Below, piece after piece: positions 54,284 through 62,724 of a stretch of 64,000 nt of DNA. A model generated the notes under the pieces. It was not told the origin of the DNA, did no database searches, and saw only the letters and a list, made by a program, of their open reading frames with translations. Origin of the DNA: Thermoactinomyces daqus (GTDB taxonomy: Bacteria > Bacillota > Bacilli > Thermoactinomycetales > Thermoactinomycetaceae); contig NZ_JPST01000006.1 in NCBI RefSeq assembly GCF_000763315.1, positions 86,503 to 150,502 of the forward strand. Direction: 5' to 3'. Numbering within the stretch: position 1 is the stretch's first letter; every line of letters starts with the position of its first letter. A program made the translations under genes and the position numbers.

Positions 54284-55433
54284 GCTCCGGCTGGTTGAAG
54301 GGGTGGACTATCGAACCGGATCTCCCGTTGCCGTTGAGATTGAGGACGGCAGGATCCGCGACATTCGCAATATCAAGAGAAGTGACGATTTACCGTGGCT
54401 GGCACCGGGCTTCGTCGATCTGCAAGTGAATGGATTTGCCGGAATCGATCTGAATGCGTTGCCGCTGTCCGCTGAAGCGCTGTTTTCCTTGACCCGGATG
54501 TTATGGGCGGAAGGAGTGACGGCTTATTTGCCAACCGTCATTACCAACAGCGATGAAGCCATTGAGGAAGCGCTGCGGGTGATTGCGGCGGCAATCCGCG
54601 AAGAGCCTCTGCTCGAACGGATCATTCCGGGCATTCACCTGGAAGGGCCATTTATCTCGCCGGAAGACGGACCGCGCGGAGCCCATGATCCGGCTTATGT
54701 AAAACCCCCGGATTGGACGCTGTTCCAACGCTGGCAAAACGCGGCTGCCGGGCGTATCCGCCTGGTTACGCTTTCGCCGGAGTGGCCGGATGCCATCGAT
54801 TTTATCGAAAAATGTGTCCGAACCGGTGTACGCGTCGCGATCGGACACACGGCAGCCGGTACAGAACAGATCGCTGCTGCCGTTCGTGCGGGGGCGAGCC
54901 TGTCCACGCACCTCGGCAATGGAGCACATGCGATGTTGCCGAGACACCCCAACTACATTTGGGATCAGCTCGCCGAAGATCAATTGCTGGCAACGATGAT
55001 CGGTGACGGATTTCACTTGCCCGATTCCGTGTTGAAGGTCTTTCTTGCCATGAAAAAGGAAAAGGCGATGCTGGTCAGCGATGTCGTCAGTCTCGGGGGA
55101 GGCGAACCGGGGGAGTATGAAACGCATATCGGCGGGAAAGTGGTGTTGACGCCGGAGGGAAAACTGCATCTGAAAGAGCAGCCGCAGCTGTTGGCCGGTT
55201 CGGTGCAGACTTTGCGTCAGAGTGTGTCCTATTTGATCCGGAAACAACTCTGCAAGTTGCCCCAAGCTTGGGATATGGCCTCAGTCAGGCCTGCTGCTTA
55301 CCTCGGGTTGCCGGCGCTGCGGGGGTTGGCGGCCGGAGCCCCGGCAGATCTGGCCGTCTTTAAACAGACAGCCGGGGAAATCCGCATTTTCCGGACGATT
55401 AAACGAGGTTGCGTCCTGCATGAAACTGGGTGA
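54270..55433 (+). CDS. nagA: N-acetylglucosamine-6-phosphate deacetylase
   Basis: Amidohydrolase of 387 aa removing acetate from GlcNAc-6-phosphate before NagB. Motifs are APGFVDLQVNGFAGIDLN, the metal-binding IHLEGPFISP near residue 122, VAIGHTAAGTEQIA, STHLGNGAHAMLPRHPN and VSDVVSLGGGEPG. ATG 54270 has GGGGGGAG about 5 nt upstream and overlaps nagB. The first of the usual metal histidines (HxH) is replaced by LQVNG, as in Firmicutes with single-metal NagA. Confidence 0.88.
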   Translation: MQETELRLVEGVDYRTGSPVAVEIEDGRIRDIRNIKRSDDLPWLAPGFVDLQVNGFAGIDLNALPLSAEALFSLTRMLWAEGVTAYLPTVITNSDEAIEEALRVIAAAIREEPLLERIIPGIHLEGPFISPEDGPRGAHDPAYVKPPDWTLFQRWQNAAAGRIRLVTLSPEWPDAIDFIEKCVRTGVRVAIGHTAAGTEQIAAAVRAGASLSTHLGNGAHAMLPRHPNYIWDQLAEDQLLATMIGDGFHLPDSVLKVFLAMKKEKAMLVSDVVSLGGGEPGEYETHIGGKVVLTPEGKLHLKEQPQLLAGSVQTLRQSVSYLIRKQLCKLPQAWDMASVRPAAYLGLPALRGLAAGAPADLAVFKQTAGEIRIFRTIKRGCVLHETG

Positions 55434-55457
55434 CAACCGGAAAAGGAGGAGTGGCGC

Positions 55458-56213
55458 GTGGCGGAAACGGTCATGGAGCAGTACTTTCGCAAAATCGTGG
55501 CTCATCTGGAAAGGTTGCGGGAAGAAGCGGACGCGGTCAAACGTGCCGCGCGATTGATCGCGGATCATGTCAAACAGGACAAGATCGTGTACGTTTACGG
55601 ACCCGGAGGCCATTCAAATCTGGGGGCGCAGGAAATCTTTTTCCGGGCCGGAGGGCTTATGCACATCAGCGCGATTCTCGATGAAGGCACGCTTTTAAGC
55701 GGGGGGGCCCTGCGCTCTATGGCGATCGAACGCACCCCGGGATACGGAGCGATCGTCATCGATGATTACCAGCTCGGGGCCGGTGATCTGCTCATCATCG
55801 TCAATGCTTACGGAATCAATGCGGCGACCATCGACGCGGCACTGGAAGCAAAACGGCGGGGGGTGACCACGATCGGCGTAACCTCGGTGCAACATGCCGC
55901 CATGACCCCGGAAAACCATCCGGCCCGCCATCCGACAAAGAAAAATCTGTATGAACTCGTCGATGTTGTTTTGGACTGCAAGGTGGAAGTGGGAGATGCG
56001 GTTGTCAGCATTCCCGGTCTGGAGCAGCGTGTCGCGGCGATTTCCACTTTTGCCAATGCTTACCTGTTGAACAGTCTGATGGCGGAAGCGGTACAGCTTT
56101 TGGTTCTGGAGGGAGTGACACCGCCGATCTGGATGAGCGGAAACGCCCCTGGCGGCGACGAGGCCAATGCGCGGTTTATTGATCGCTTCAAAGGACGGAT
56201 CAAAAAGCTGTAG
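55458..56213 (+). CDS. SIS domain protein, UPF0309 family
   Basis: Single-SIS phosphosugar-binding protein of 251 aa. The SIS core has VYVYGPGGHSNLGAQEIFFRAGGL, an acidic loop, and TTIGVTSVQHAAMTPENHPARHP. UPF0309 members occur in amino-sugar clusters, but their reaction is not established. GTG 55458 has AGGAGGAG about 9 nt upstream. It is the last gene of the island and is followed by a terminator. Confidence 0.8.
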   Translation: MAETVMEQYFRKIVAHLERLREEADAVKRAARLIADHVKQDKIVYVYGPGGHSNLGAQEIFFRAGGLMHISAILDEGTLLSGGALRSMAIERTPGYGAIVIDDYQLGAGDLLIIVNAYGINAATIDAALEAKRRGVTTIGVTSVQHAAMTPENHPARHPTKKNLYELVDVVLDCKVEVGDAVVSIPGLEQRVAAISTFANAYLLNSLMAEAVQLLVLEGVTPPIWMSGNAPGGDEANARFIDRFKGRIKKL

Positions 56214-56279
56214 ATCGTTGATCAGGCCGCGTTGTGATCTTTCTTTTGCGGAAGTGCTTGGGTTTCAGCAGATTTTCGG

Positions 56280-56305
56280 CCCGGGAAGAGATGCCCGGGT
56301 CTTTC
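56280..56305 (+). terminator. Terminator of the second island operon
   Basis: CCCGGG (56280-56285) and CCCGGG (56294-56299) around AAGAGATG, followed by TCTTTC. The stem is strong but the T tract is interrupted. Confidence 0.7.
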
Positions 56306-56343
56306 GCTTGTTTCACTCCGGAACACGGAATGACGCTGATTCG

Positions 56344-56373
56344 TTGACTGTTTAAAATACGCGGTTGTATAAT
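56344..56373 (+). promoter_or_regulatory. asnS promoter
   Basis: TTGACT (56344-56349), 18 nt and TATAAT (56368-56373), 38 nt before the GTG start. Confidence 0.8.
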
Positions 56374-56411
56374 AAAATTCAGTGTCATAATTTCGGATGG
56401 AGGGTACATAG

Positions 56412-57704
56412 GTGTTAACGACGATTAAAGAGGCAGCCGCGCATGTCGGACAAGAGGTAAAACTGGGCGCATGGCTTTACAATAAACGCTCGAGCGGAAA
56501 AATCATGTTTTTGCAGTTGCGTGACGGAACTGGTTTTATCCAGGGAGTTTTGCTGAAAAATCAAGTATCTCCCGAGATCTGGGAAGATGCAAAAAAGTTG
56601 ACCCAAGAGAGTTCCTTGTATGTTTGGGGCGTTGTCCGGCAGGATGAACGCGCTCCGAGCGGTTTTGAGTTGGACGTGACCAAGATCGAGGTGATTCAGG
56701 TTGCCGACGAGTATCCGATTGCCAAAAAGGAGCACGGTGTCGACTTTCTGATGGATCACCGCCATCTGTGGATTCGTTCCCCGAAACAGCGGGCCATCCT
56801 CAACATCCGCGCGGAAATTATCCGGGCGGTGCAGGCGTTTTTGGACAAACACGGCTTTACGCGGGTGGATCCGCCGATTCTGACTCCTTCTTCCTGTGAA
56901 GGAACCACCAATCTGTTTCACACGAAGTATTTCGATGAAGATGCTTATTTGACGCAAAGCGGTCAGCTGTACATGGAAGCGGCGGCGATGGCCCTGCGCA
57001 AAGTGTACTCGTTCGGCCCGACGTTTCGCGCCGAAAAATCGAAAACGCGCCGCCATCTGATCGAGTTTTGGATGATTGAACCGGAAATGGCTTTTGTCGA
57101 TCACGAGGAGAGCCTGAAGATCCAAGAACAACTGCTTGCCCACGTGGTGCAATCCGTTTTGGATCATTGTCAGGCAGAGCTTAAAACATTGGATCGTGAC
57201 ATCTCCGCCCTTGAAAAAGTAAAGGCGCCTTTCCCGCGCATCACCTATGACGAAGCGGTTGAACTGCTGCATAAAGAAGGCTTTGCCGATTTTAAATGGG
57301 GGGACGACTTTGGGGCGCCGCATGAGACTAAAATCGCGGAAAGCTTTGACCGGCCGGTATTTATCACCCATTACCCGACTGAAGTAAAGGCGTTTTATAT
57401 GAAGCCGGATCCCAACCGCCCTGAAGTGGTGTTATGTGCCGATCTGATTGCACCGGAAGGATATGGGGAGATCATCGGGGGCAGTCAGCGCATCGACGAC
57501 CCCGAATTGCTGGAAAAGCGATATGAAGCTCACAATCTTCCGCGCGAAGCTTACCAATGGTACCTGGATCTCAGAAAATACGGGACTGTTCCCCATTCGG
57601 GATTTGGTCTCGGACTGGAGCGGACGGTGGCGTGGATCTGCGGCTTGGATCATGTTCGCGAAACCATTCCGTTCCCGCGTATGCTTAACCGTTTATACCC
57701 GTAA
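56412..57704 (+). CDS. asnS: Asparagine--tRNA ligase
   Basis: Class II aminoacyl-tRNA synthetase of 430 aa. The N-terminal OB-fold anticodon domain covers 1-105. Motif 2 ([21 protein letters not shown]) and motif 3 ([16 protein letters not shown]) are intact. The EFWMIEPE sequence separates AsnRS from AspRS. GTG start with GGAGGG 8 nt upstream. No T-box is seen in the short leader. dnaD follows after a terminator. Confidence 0.95.
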   Translation: MLTTIKEAAAHVGQEVKLGAWLYNKRSSGKIMFLQLRDGTGFIQGVLLKNQVSPEIWEDAKKLTQESSLYVWGVVRQDERAPSGFELDVTKIEVIQVADEYPIAKKEHGVDFLMDHRHLWIRSPKQRAILNIRAEIIRAVQAFLDKHGFTRVDPPILTPSSCEGTTNLFHTKYFDEDAYLTQSGQLYMEAAAMALRKVYSFGPTFRAEKSKTRRHLIEFWMIEPEMAFVDHEESLKIQEQLLAHVVQSVLDHCQAELKTLDRDISALEKVKAPFPRITYDEAVELLHKEGFADFKWGDDFGAPHETKIAESFDRPVFITHYPTEVKAFYMKPDPNRPEVVLCADLIAPEGYGEIIGGSQRIDDPELLEKRYEAHNLPREAYQWYLDLRKYGTVPHSGFGLGLERTVAWICGLDHVRETIPFPRMLNRLYP

Positions 57705-57727
57705 GGAGAATCGGGATCAAGTGAGGG

Positions 57728-57757
57728 GCATCGGTTCAAACCGATGCTTTTCCATTT
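57728..57757 (+). terminator. Terminator of asnS
   Basis: GCATCGG (57728-57734) and CCGATGC (57741-57747) around TTCAAA, followed by TTTTCCATTTTT. Confidence 0.9.
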
Positions 57758-57820
57758 TTCAAGTCTATTTTACGCCAAAATTCCTGTGGTATAGTAGAAA
57801 GACAAGCGAGGTGGATAAGC

Positions 57821-58546
57821 ATGGATGGAAAAGGATCAGTGCAGACGGCTCTGGTTCAACTCCTGCAGCAGGGCTCCCTCTCTTTGCCCGTTCTCTTATT
57901 GACGGAGTATAAACGGGTCGGATTATCTGAAACGGAAGTTATGTTATTGATTCATATTCTTTTCTTTCAGGAGAAGGAACAAAAGCTGTTTCCGACGGTT
58001 AGTGAATTGGAGATGAGGATGAATCTCACACAGGAACAGATCGTCGATATGATTCAGCGGCTGGTGCGCGGCGGCTATTTGCGGATTGAACATGAGGTGA
58101 ATGAGTACGGAGTCCGCAGTGAACGCTATTCCCTTGTACCGCTGATGCAACAGCTGGTTTCCTCATTTATTGACCGGGATTCGGCGGAGGAAGAGTTGGA
58201 TGGGGAGACATACGATCGAGTTTTCCAGCTGTTTGAACAAGAGTTTGGCCGGCCTTTGTCACCGATGGAATGCCAAATGCTGGCGAGATGGATTGATGAA
58301 GACGGATATTCGCAAGAATTGATTGAATCCGCCTTGCGGGAAGCGGTCTTTTGCAGCAAGCTGAATTTCCGGTACATCGACCGGATTTTGTTTGAATGGC
58401 AGCGCAATAATGTGCGGACAGCGGAGGAAGCAGTGGAGTATTCGCGCAAATTCAGACAAAAAGGTATGTTATACCAGTCCGGAATCAGAGAAAAACAACA
58501 TCGGGCCAGCGGCTTCTCTTTTTATAACTGGGTGAATCAAGAATGA
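57821..58546 (+). CDS. dnaD: DNA replication protein DnaD
   Basis: Primosomal protein of 241 aa acting with DnaB and DnaI in helicase loading. The N-terminal winged-helix domain (about 15-105) includes LGLSETEVMLLIHILFF-like sequence and VSELEMRMNLTQEQI. The C-terminal DnaD domain (about 130-215) has FGRPLSPMECQMLARW and FRYIDRILFEWQRNNVRT. A TATAGT -10 lies at 57791-57796 with a weak TTTTAC -35. The gene follows asnS, the standard Bacillales order; the nth gene that usually comes next is absent. Confidence 0.92.
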   Translation: MDGKGSVQTALVQLLQQGSLSLPVLLLTEYKRVGLSETEVMLLIHILFFQEKEQKLFPTVSELEMRMNLTQEQIVDMIQRLVRGGYLRIEHEVNEYGVRSERYSLVPLMQQLVSSFIDRDSAEEELDGETYDRVFQLFEQEFGRPLSPMECQMLARWIDEDGYSQELIESALREAVFCSKLNFRYIDRILFEWQRNNVRTAEEAVEYSRKFRQKGMLYQSGIREKQHRASGFSFYNWVNQE

Positions 58547-58577
58547 CGGAAGAGCGAAATCTTTCGTCTATTTTTTT
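58545..58577 (+). terminator. Terminator of dnaD
   Basis: GACG-g-AAGA and TCTT-t-CGTC (58545-58568), then ATTTTTTT. It starts inside the stop codon. Confidence 0.85.
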
Positions 58578-58618
58578 GTCGCCGGGACAGCTATCCTCTT
58601 TAAGGCATTTGTTTGTTG

Positions 58619-58626
58619 CATACACT
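58619..58626 (+). promoter_or_regulatory. Candidate sigma-E -10 of the ATP-grasp/glycosyltransferase gene
   Basis: CATACACT, identical to the octamer upstream of cotE, 24 nt before the start codon. It suggests mother-cell expression. Confidence 0.5.
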
Positions 58627-58649
58627 TAGAGAGAAAGGGGGGATCGTTT

Positions 58650-60857
58650 GTGGCTGATACGGTAGGGGTTTTGGTAAGCCGCCATATTTTTTCCGACTGC
58701 ATCCGGGATCGCACGCCGTACGAAGTATTTCCCCATTACGATCAGGCCGCACGCCAAGTGGGATTAAAACCAATCTTCTTTACGATTGAGCATGTGAGAT
58801 TGGCTGATCGTACCGTAGACGGATTTACCAGAGAACCTGACGGGCGTTACCATCAACAACGCCACCCTCTTCCCAAAGTGATTCATAACCGGATCAAACC
58901 CGCCGTCTTTCAGATGAAGTATCAACTTCTCCGAGCCCTGCCCGGATTGATCATCTTTAATAGGGATAACCGCATGGATAAGTGGAGAGTGGCGCAGATT
59001 CTTGAGCGGGAACCGGAGTTAAAGCCGCACCTCCCGGAAACCTTTCTCTATCAACAGCCCGTTTTGCAGAAGATGTTTGACCGCTTCGGTGCTTGTTATA
59101 TAAAGCCGCGGAACAAAAGTTTGGGGATCGGCGTTTGCCGCCTGATGCACAAAAACGGGGCCATCTGGATTGAGGATGCCAAAGGGGCAAAGGGAGAAGT
59201 TCCGTTTAATCAGCTTCCGGCCTGGATTCACAAACATATTCACGCTCCTGTGATTGTCCAGCAACCGATTTCTCTGCTCACGATCAACCGGCGGCCCGTC
59301 GATTTTCGTGTTTCTGTTCAAAAAGACGGAACGGGTCAGTGGCAGGTTACCGGTATCGTAGCCAAGGTAGGAAAAGAGAATGCCGTGGCCACCAATGTGG
59401 CGGTCGGCGGCAAAGCGCGCAGGTTTGACGAAGTAATGGTCGAAGCTGGATTTACCAAACCGGCATCGGTGCGGGAAAAGATGGAGCGGGTTGCGGTGAT
59501 GGCAGCCAAAGCGCTGGAAAAAAGCATTCCCGGGATGGCTGATTTGGGTCTCGATTTGGCGATTGATGAAAAAGGAGACATCTGGATCATCGAAATCAAC
59601 GGACGTGATTTGCGCATTACCTTCCATCAAGCCGGTGATCTGGAATCGTGGCGGCGCACTTTTGCCGCACCGATGGAATATGCCGCTTATCTTTACCGCC
59701 AGCCGCCGGCAGAAAAGCCGGGAAAACCGACCGTGGCCCTGATCACCCCCGGAAATTTGCCTGTTCACGGTGGAAAAAGCGGCTCTGTTGAGATTGTGGC
59801 CCGGTCCTGGGCCAAGGAATTGGGAAAAAACCATCATGTGTTGCTGCTGGGAAATCAGGTGGAAGAGATGGCGGATGCGACGGCGCTCGACTTGAAAGCT
59901 CCCGTGACGCAGCAATATTACAAAAGGGTGGAACAGTCGCTCAAGTTTCTGAAACCGGATATCATCCAGGTGGAAAACCGGCCTCTCCTTTTAAACCGTC
60001 TGGCCAAAGCAGCTCCGAATGCCAAAAAAGTCCTCTTTGTGCATTCGCACACTTACCTTAACCCTCCGTACGCCAATCGCAAAGCGCTGAGAAAGTTGCT
60101 GCCCCGCTATGATTTCATTTTGACCAACAGCCGATACATGGCCGATTGCCTGAAAAAAGAGTATCCCCAGATTATGCATAAGCTGAAAGAAATCTGGCTC
60201 GGGGTGGATCTGCACCAATTTGCTTCCATTCACGATCCTTCCGTTCGCCGGCGAAGGATTGAAGAGCGAATCCGGCATCAATTAAACGGACGCCCGGTCA
60301 TTCTCTATGTCGGAAGGATTGTTCCGCAAAAAGGGTTGCACTTGCTGATCGAAGCCTTTAAACAAGTGCGGGAGGTGCATCCCGCTGCCGTTCTGTTAAT
60401 CGTCGGCAGCAGCTTTTACGGGCGGAACGTGGAGACCGGCTATTTGCGAAAATGCCGCCAGCTGGGGCGCGAGCACGGTGAACAGATCCGTTGGTGGCCT
60501 CATATTCCGCACCAGGGGTTACCTGCGGTTTATCAACTGGCTGATGTTTTGGTCGTTCCGTCAGTTGGCAAAGAGGCATTTGGATTGGTGACAGTGGAAG
60601 GGATGGCGACCGGGCTGCCGATCTTGGCGACGCAGACCGGGGGGATTGGCGAACTGGTTGAAAACGGGGTGAATGGACGTTTGGTCTCACCGGGGCCGGG
60701 TTTGAGCAAGCGCATTGCCAAAGTATTGGTCGAGTGGTTGAACCGGCCGGATCAGCTGAAGGAAATGGGGAAAAAATCGCGCATAAGAGCGGAAAACTAT
60801 TTTGGCTGGAGTAAAGGAGCCAAAGAATTAAGCGAAATTTATCACCGGTTGGCTTGA
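58650..60857 (+). CDS. YheC/YheD ATP-grasp fused to CotSA-like GT4 glycosyltransferase
   Basis: Two-domain protein of 735 aa. Residues 1-350 are a YheC/YheD endospore-coat-associated ATP-grasp domain: FNRDNRMDKWRVAQIL, CYIKPRNKSLGIGV, VDFRVSVQKDGTGQWQVTG and DLGLDLAIDEKGDIWIIEING. Residues about 360-735 are a GT4 glycosyltransferase of the CotSA type: HGGKSGSVEIVARSWAKEL, VGRIVPQKGLHLLIEAF and the donor-site GKEAFGLVTVEGMATGLPILA. In Bacillus these occur as separate coat proteins. The fusion suggests that glycosylation and amide-ligation steps are linked in coat decoration. GTG start with AAAGGGGGG upstream, and a cotE-like sigma-E element. Confidence 0.85.
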   Translation: MADTVGVLVSRHIFSDCIRDRTPYEVFPHYDQAARQVGLKPIFFTIEHVRLADRTVDGFTREPDGRYHQQRHPLPKVIHNRIKPAVFQMKYQLLRALPGLIIFNRDNRMDKWRVAQILEREPELKPHLPETFLYQQPVLQKMFDRFGACYIKPRNKSLGIGVCRLMHKNGAIWIEDAKGAKGEVPFNQLPAWIHKHIHAPVIVQQPISLLTINRRPVDFRVSVQKDGTGQWQVTGIVAKVGKENAVATNVAVGGKARRFDEVMVEAGFTKPASVREKMERVAVMAAKALEKSIPGMADLGLDLAIDEKGDIWIIEINGRDLRITFHQAGDLESWRRTFAAPMEYAAYLYRQPPAEKPGKPTVALITPGNLPVHGGKSGSVEIVARSWAKELGKNHHVLLLGNQVEEMADATALDLKAPVTQQYYKRVEQSLKFLKPDIIQVENRPLLLNRLAKAAPNAKKVLFVHSHTYLNPPYANRKALRKLLPRYDFILTNSRYMADCLKKEYPQIMHKLKEIWLGVDLHQFASIHDPSVRRRRIEERIRHQLNGRPVILYVGRIVPQKGLHLLIEAFKQVREVHPAAVLLIVGSSFYGRNVETGYLRKCRQLGREHGEQIRWWPHIPHQGLPAVYQLADVLVVPSVGKEAFGLVTVEGMATGLPILATQTGGIGELVENGVNGRLVSPGPGLSKRIAKVLVEWLNRPDQLKEMGKKSRIRAENYFGWSKGAKELSEIYHRLA

Positions 60858-60877
60858 GCGATCTGCTCAAGTTTTTT
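60853..60877 (+). terminator. Terminator overlapping the stop of the ATP-grasp/GT4 gene
   Basis: CTTGAGC (60853-60859) and GCTCAAG (60865-60871), then TTTTTT; the TGA stop lies within the stem. Confidence 0.9.
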
Positions 60878-60879
60878 AT

Positions 60880-60896
60880 TGTAAAAAAATCTGACA
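60880..60896. promoter_or_regulatory. Upstream GlnR/TnrA box of amtB
   Basis: TGTAA-N7-TGACA matches TGTNA-N7-TNACA exactly. If GATAAT at 60924-60929 is the -10, the box centre is near -49, the activating position of TnrA at nrgAB. Confidence 0.85.
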
Positions 60897-60899
60897 TCA

Positions 60900-60929
60900 T
60901 TGTGGTTGGTGATCTCTCTGTATGATAAT
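60900..60929 (+). promoter_or_regulatory. Candidate amtB promoter
   Basis: TTGTGG (60900-60905), 18 nt and GATAAT (60924-60929). An overlapping alternative is TTGGTG (60906-60911), 17 nt, TATACA (60929-60934). A weak -35 fits an activator-dependent promoter. Confidence 0.5.
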
Positions 60930-60941
60930 ATACAAAACAAA

Positions 60942-60958
60942 TGTAAGGTATTATAACA
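60942..60958. promoter_or_regulatory. Downstream GlnR/TnrA box of amtB
   Basis: TGTAA-N7-TAACA, a second exact match, lies just past the predicted start of transcription, as a repressor site would. Confidence 0.8.
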
Positions 60959-60982
60959 TAATTGAGGAATCGGGGGATCACC

Positions 60983-62290
60983 ATGAGGCTGGATCAAGCA
61001 CTTGACTCAATGTGGATGATGCTGGCGGCCGTTTTAGTCATGCTGATGCAGGTTGGATTTGTTTTGCTGGAGGTCGGTTCGACAAGAGCGAAAAATGCCG
61101 GGCATATCGCCGTGAAACAGGTGATCGGTTTTTCGGTCGCCGCTCTCGCTTTCTGGGTTGCCGGCTATGCGGTTGCCTTTGGTGAGGGCAAGTGGATTGG
61201 CACAACGGGTTGGTTTTTGCATTTGCCCCAGGATTCGGGGGCATTGCCGATTTCGGTTTCCTACTTGTTCCAGTTTGCTTTTTTGGCCGTTTCGTTGGCC
61301 ATCGCCTGGGGTGGATTTGCTGAGAGAGGAAAAATGGGGATTTATATTGTCTTTGGAGCCATTTACTCCATCTTCATTTACCCTGTCGTGGGGCATTGGG
61401 TTTGGGGGGAACACGGCTGGCTCCATCTGTTGGGAAAACAAGACTTTGCCGGTTCCACCGTCGTCCATCTCCAAGGCGGAGTCGCGGCGCTGGTGGCCAC
61501 GATGATGTTGAAGCCGCGACTGGGCAAATTTGACAAACGCGGAATGTCCGTTGAAATTCCCGGTCATAACCAGGTTTACACGGTGTTGGGGGTTTTTGTC
61601 ATCTGGTTTGGATGGTTCGGCTTTAATCCGGGCAGCGCCACACATGTTCAGGACGGACTGTTTGCCTATGCGGCCTTGACGACCAACCTCGCTGCTGCCG
61701 CCGGAGCCTTGACCATGTACTTCATCTCGCGCATCACTACCGGTAAAGCCGATATTTCCGCGACTTTAAACGGAGCGCTGTCTGCATTGGTGGCCATTAC
61801 CGCCCCCTGCGCCTTTGTCCGGCCATGGGCGGCGGTGGTGATCGGAGCGGTTGCCGGAACCGTCGGATATTATTCAGGAAAATGGTTTGAACGAAAAGGA
61901 ATCGATGACCCGGTCTCGGCCGCTTCTGTCCACGGGGCGGCAGGAGTCTGGGGAACGTTATCCTGCGGGATTTTTGCTGCTCCCGACCTGGTGAAAAATG
62001 TTGGAATTGGGAGAGCCGGTCTCTTTTATGGCGGAGGATGGGAACAGCTTGCTGTCCAGGCGCTCGGGATTGTTGTCACGATGGCATTTGTGGCTGCAGC
62101 CTCCTTTGCGGCATTGTGGGTTCTGGAGAAGGTGATCGGATTGCGCGTATCCGAACATGAAGAACGGAACGGGTTGGATTTAAGCGAGCACGGCCGTTAC
62201 GGATATATCAGTCTGCCGTTTCCCGTAAACCGGGTTGAAGCACCGGATCGTCGTGAAACCGTTTGGGAATCGGGGCAAAAAGTGCTTTGA
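60983..62290 (+). CDS. amtB: Ammonium transporter
   Basis: Amt-family channel of 435 aa with about 11 helices. Conserved sequences are MQVGFVLLEVGSTRAKN, DFAGSTVVHLQGGVAALVA (pore histidine), VIWFGWFGFNPGSA, and SVHGAAGVWGTLSCG (second pore histidine). ATG 60983 follows GGGGGAT. Two perfect GlnR/TnrA boxes flank the promoter, so expression should rise under nitrogen limitation. No glnK (P-II) gene follows; the transcript ends at a terminator. Confidence 0.93.
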   Translation: MRLDQALDSMWMMLAAVLVMLMQVGFVLLEVGSTRAKNAGHIAVKQVIGFSVAALAFWVAGYAVAFGEGKWIGTTGWFLHLPQDSGALPISVSYLFQFAFLAVSLAIAWGGFAERGKMGIYIVFGAIYSIFIYPVVGHWVWGEHGWLHLLGKQDFAGSTVVHLQGGVAALVATMMLKPRLGKFDKRGMSVEIPGHNQVYTVLGVFVIWFGWFGFNPGSATHVQDGLFAYAALTTNLAAAAGALTMYFISRITTGKADISATLNGALSALVAITAPCAFVRPWAAVVIGAVAGTVGYYSGKWFERKGIDDPVSAASVHGAAGVWGTLSCGIFAAPDLVKNVGIGRAGLFYGGGWEQLAVQALGIVVTMAFVAAASFAALWVLEKVIGLRVSEHEERNGLDLSEHGRYGYISLPFPVNRVEAPDRRETVWESGQKVL

Positions 62291-62308
62291 GCAGAAAGGA
62301 ACGGAAAT

Positions 62309-62350
62309 AGGGGCGGGGTTCTCTTCGGAAGGTGACCTCGCCCCTTTTTT
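62309..62350 (+). terminator. Terminator of amtB
   Basis: AGGGGCG (62309-62315) pairs with CGCCCCT (62339-62345), then TTTTTT. Confidence 0.9.
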
Positions 62351-62404
62351 GAATGATTTTTAGTCTTCCTTCCCGTGACGCGCTGAAAAGAGACGATTGT
62401 TTCC

Positions 62405-62611
62405 TCAAAACCCTTTGTACTCCGGTTCTTCCCGTTCCAGCTCTCCGACGCGACGCTCTACCTGTTCAATGATCTCAAGCACCGTCTGTGCTGCTTCAGA
62501 GAAGACTTTTTTGGCGTCCTGCGTTTGCGATTCCACGGAAAACTGCTCCAAACCTGCTTGTGCACTGCGAAGGGAAGCCAGGCAGGTTTTTACTTTGGCT
62601 GCAACAGTCAT
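62405..62611 (-). CDS. DUF1657 spore-associated small protein
   Basis: Helical protein of 68 aa: TVAAKVKTCLASLRSAQAGLEQFSV is the DUF1657 signature, followed by an amphipathic helix ending RVGELEREEPEYKGF. ATG 62611 has AAAGGAG 8 nt upstream. DUF1657 proteins accompany YetF-type DUF421 proteins and spoVA genes in mobile operons that raise spore heat resistance. Here it is divergent from a DUF421 gene. A CATATTA at 62640-62634 (minus strand) could be a sigma-G-like -10. Confidence 0.85.
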   Translation of the reverse strand: MTVAAKVKTCLASLRSAQAGLEQFSVESQTQDAKKVFSEAAQTVLEIIEQVERRVGELEREEPEYKGF

Positions 62612-62654
62612 AAGCAAAACTCCTTTCTGCTGTTAATATGCGCAAAAATCGGGA

Positions 62655-62685
62655 TGAATAGGCCGATTGGGATGCTTCCATACTA
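62655..62685 (+). promoter_or_regulatory. Sigma-G promoter of the DUF421 gene
   Basis: TGAATA (62655-62660), 18 nt and CATACTA (62679-62685) match the forespore sigma-G consensus in both boxes. Confidence 0.8.
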
Positions 62686-62724
62686 TACAGAGAAAAATTA
62701 CTGAAAGTTAGTGGGGATTGCGAC

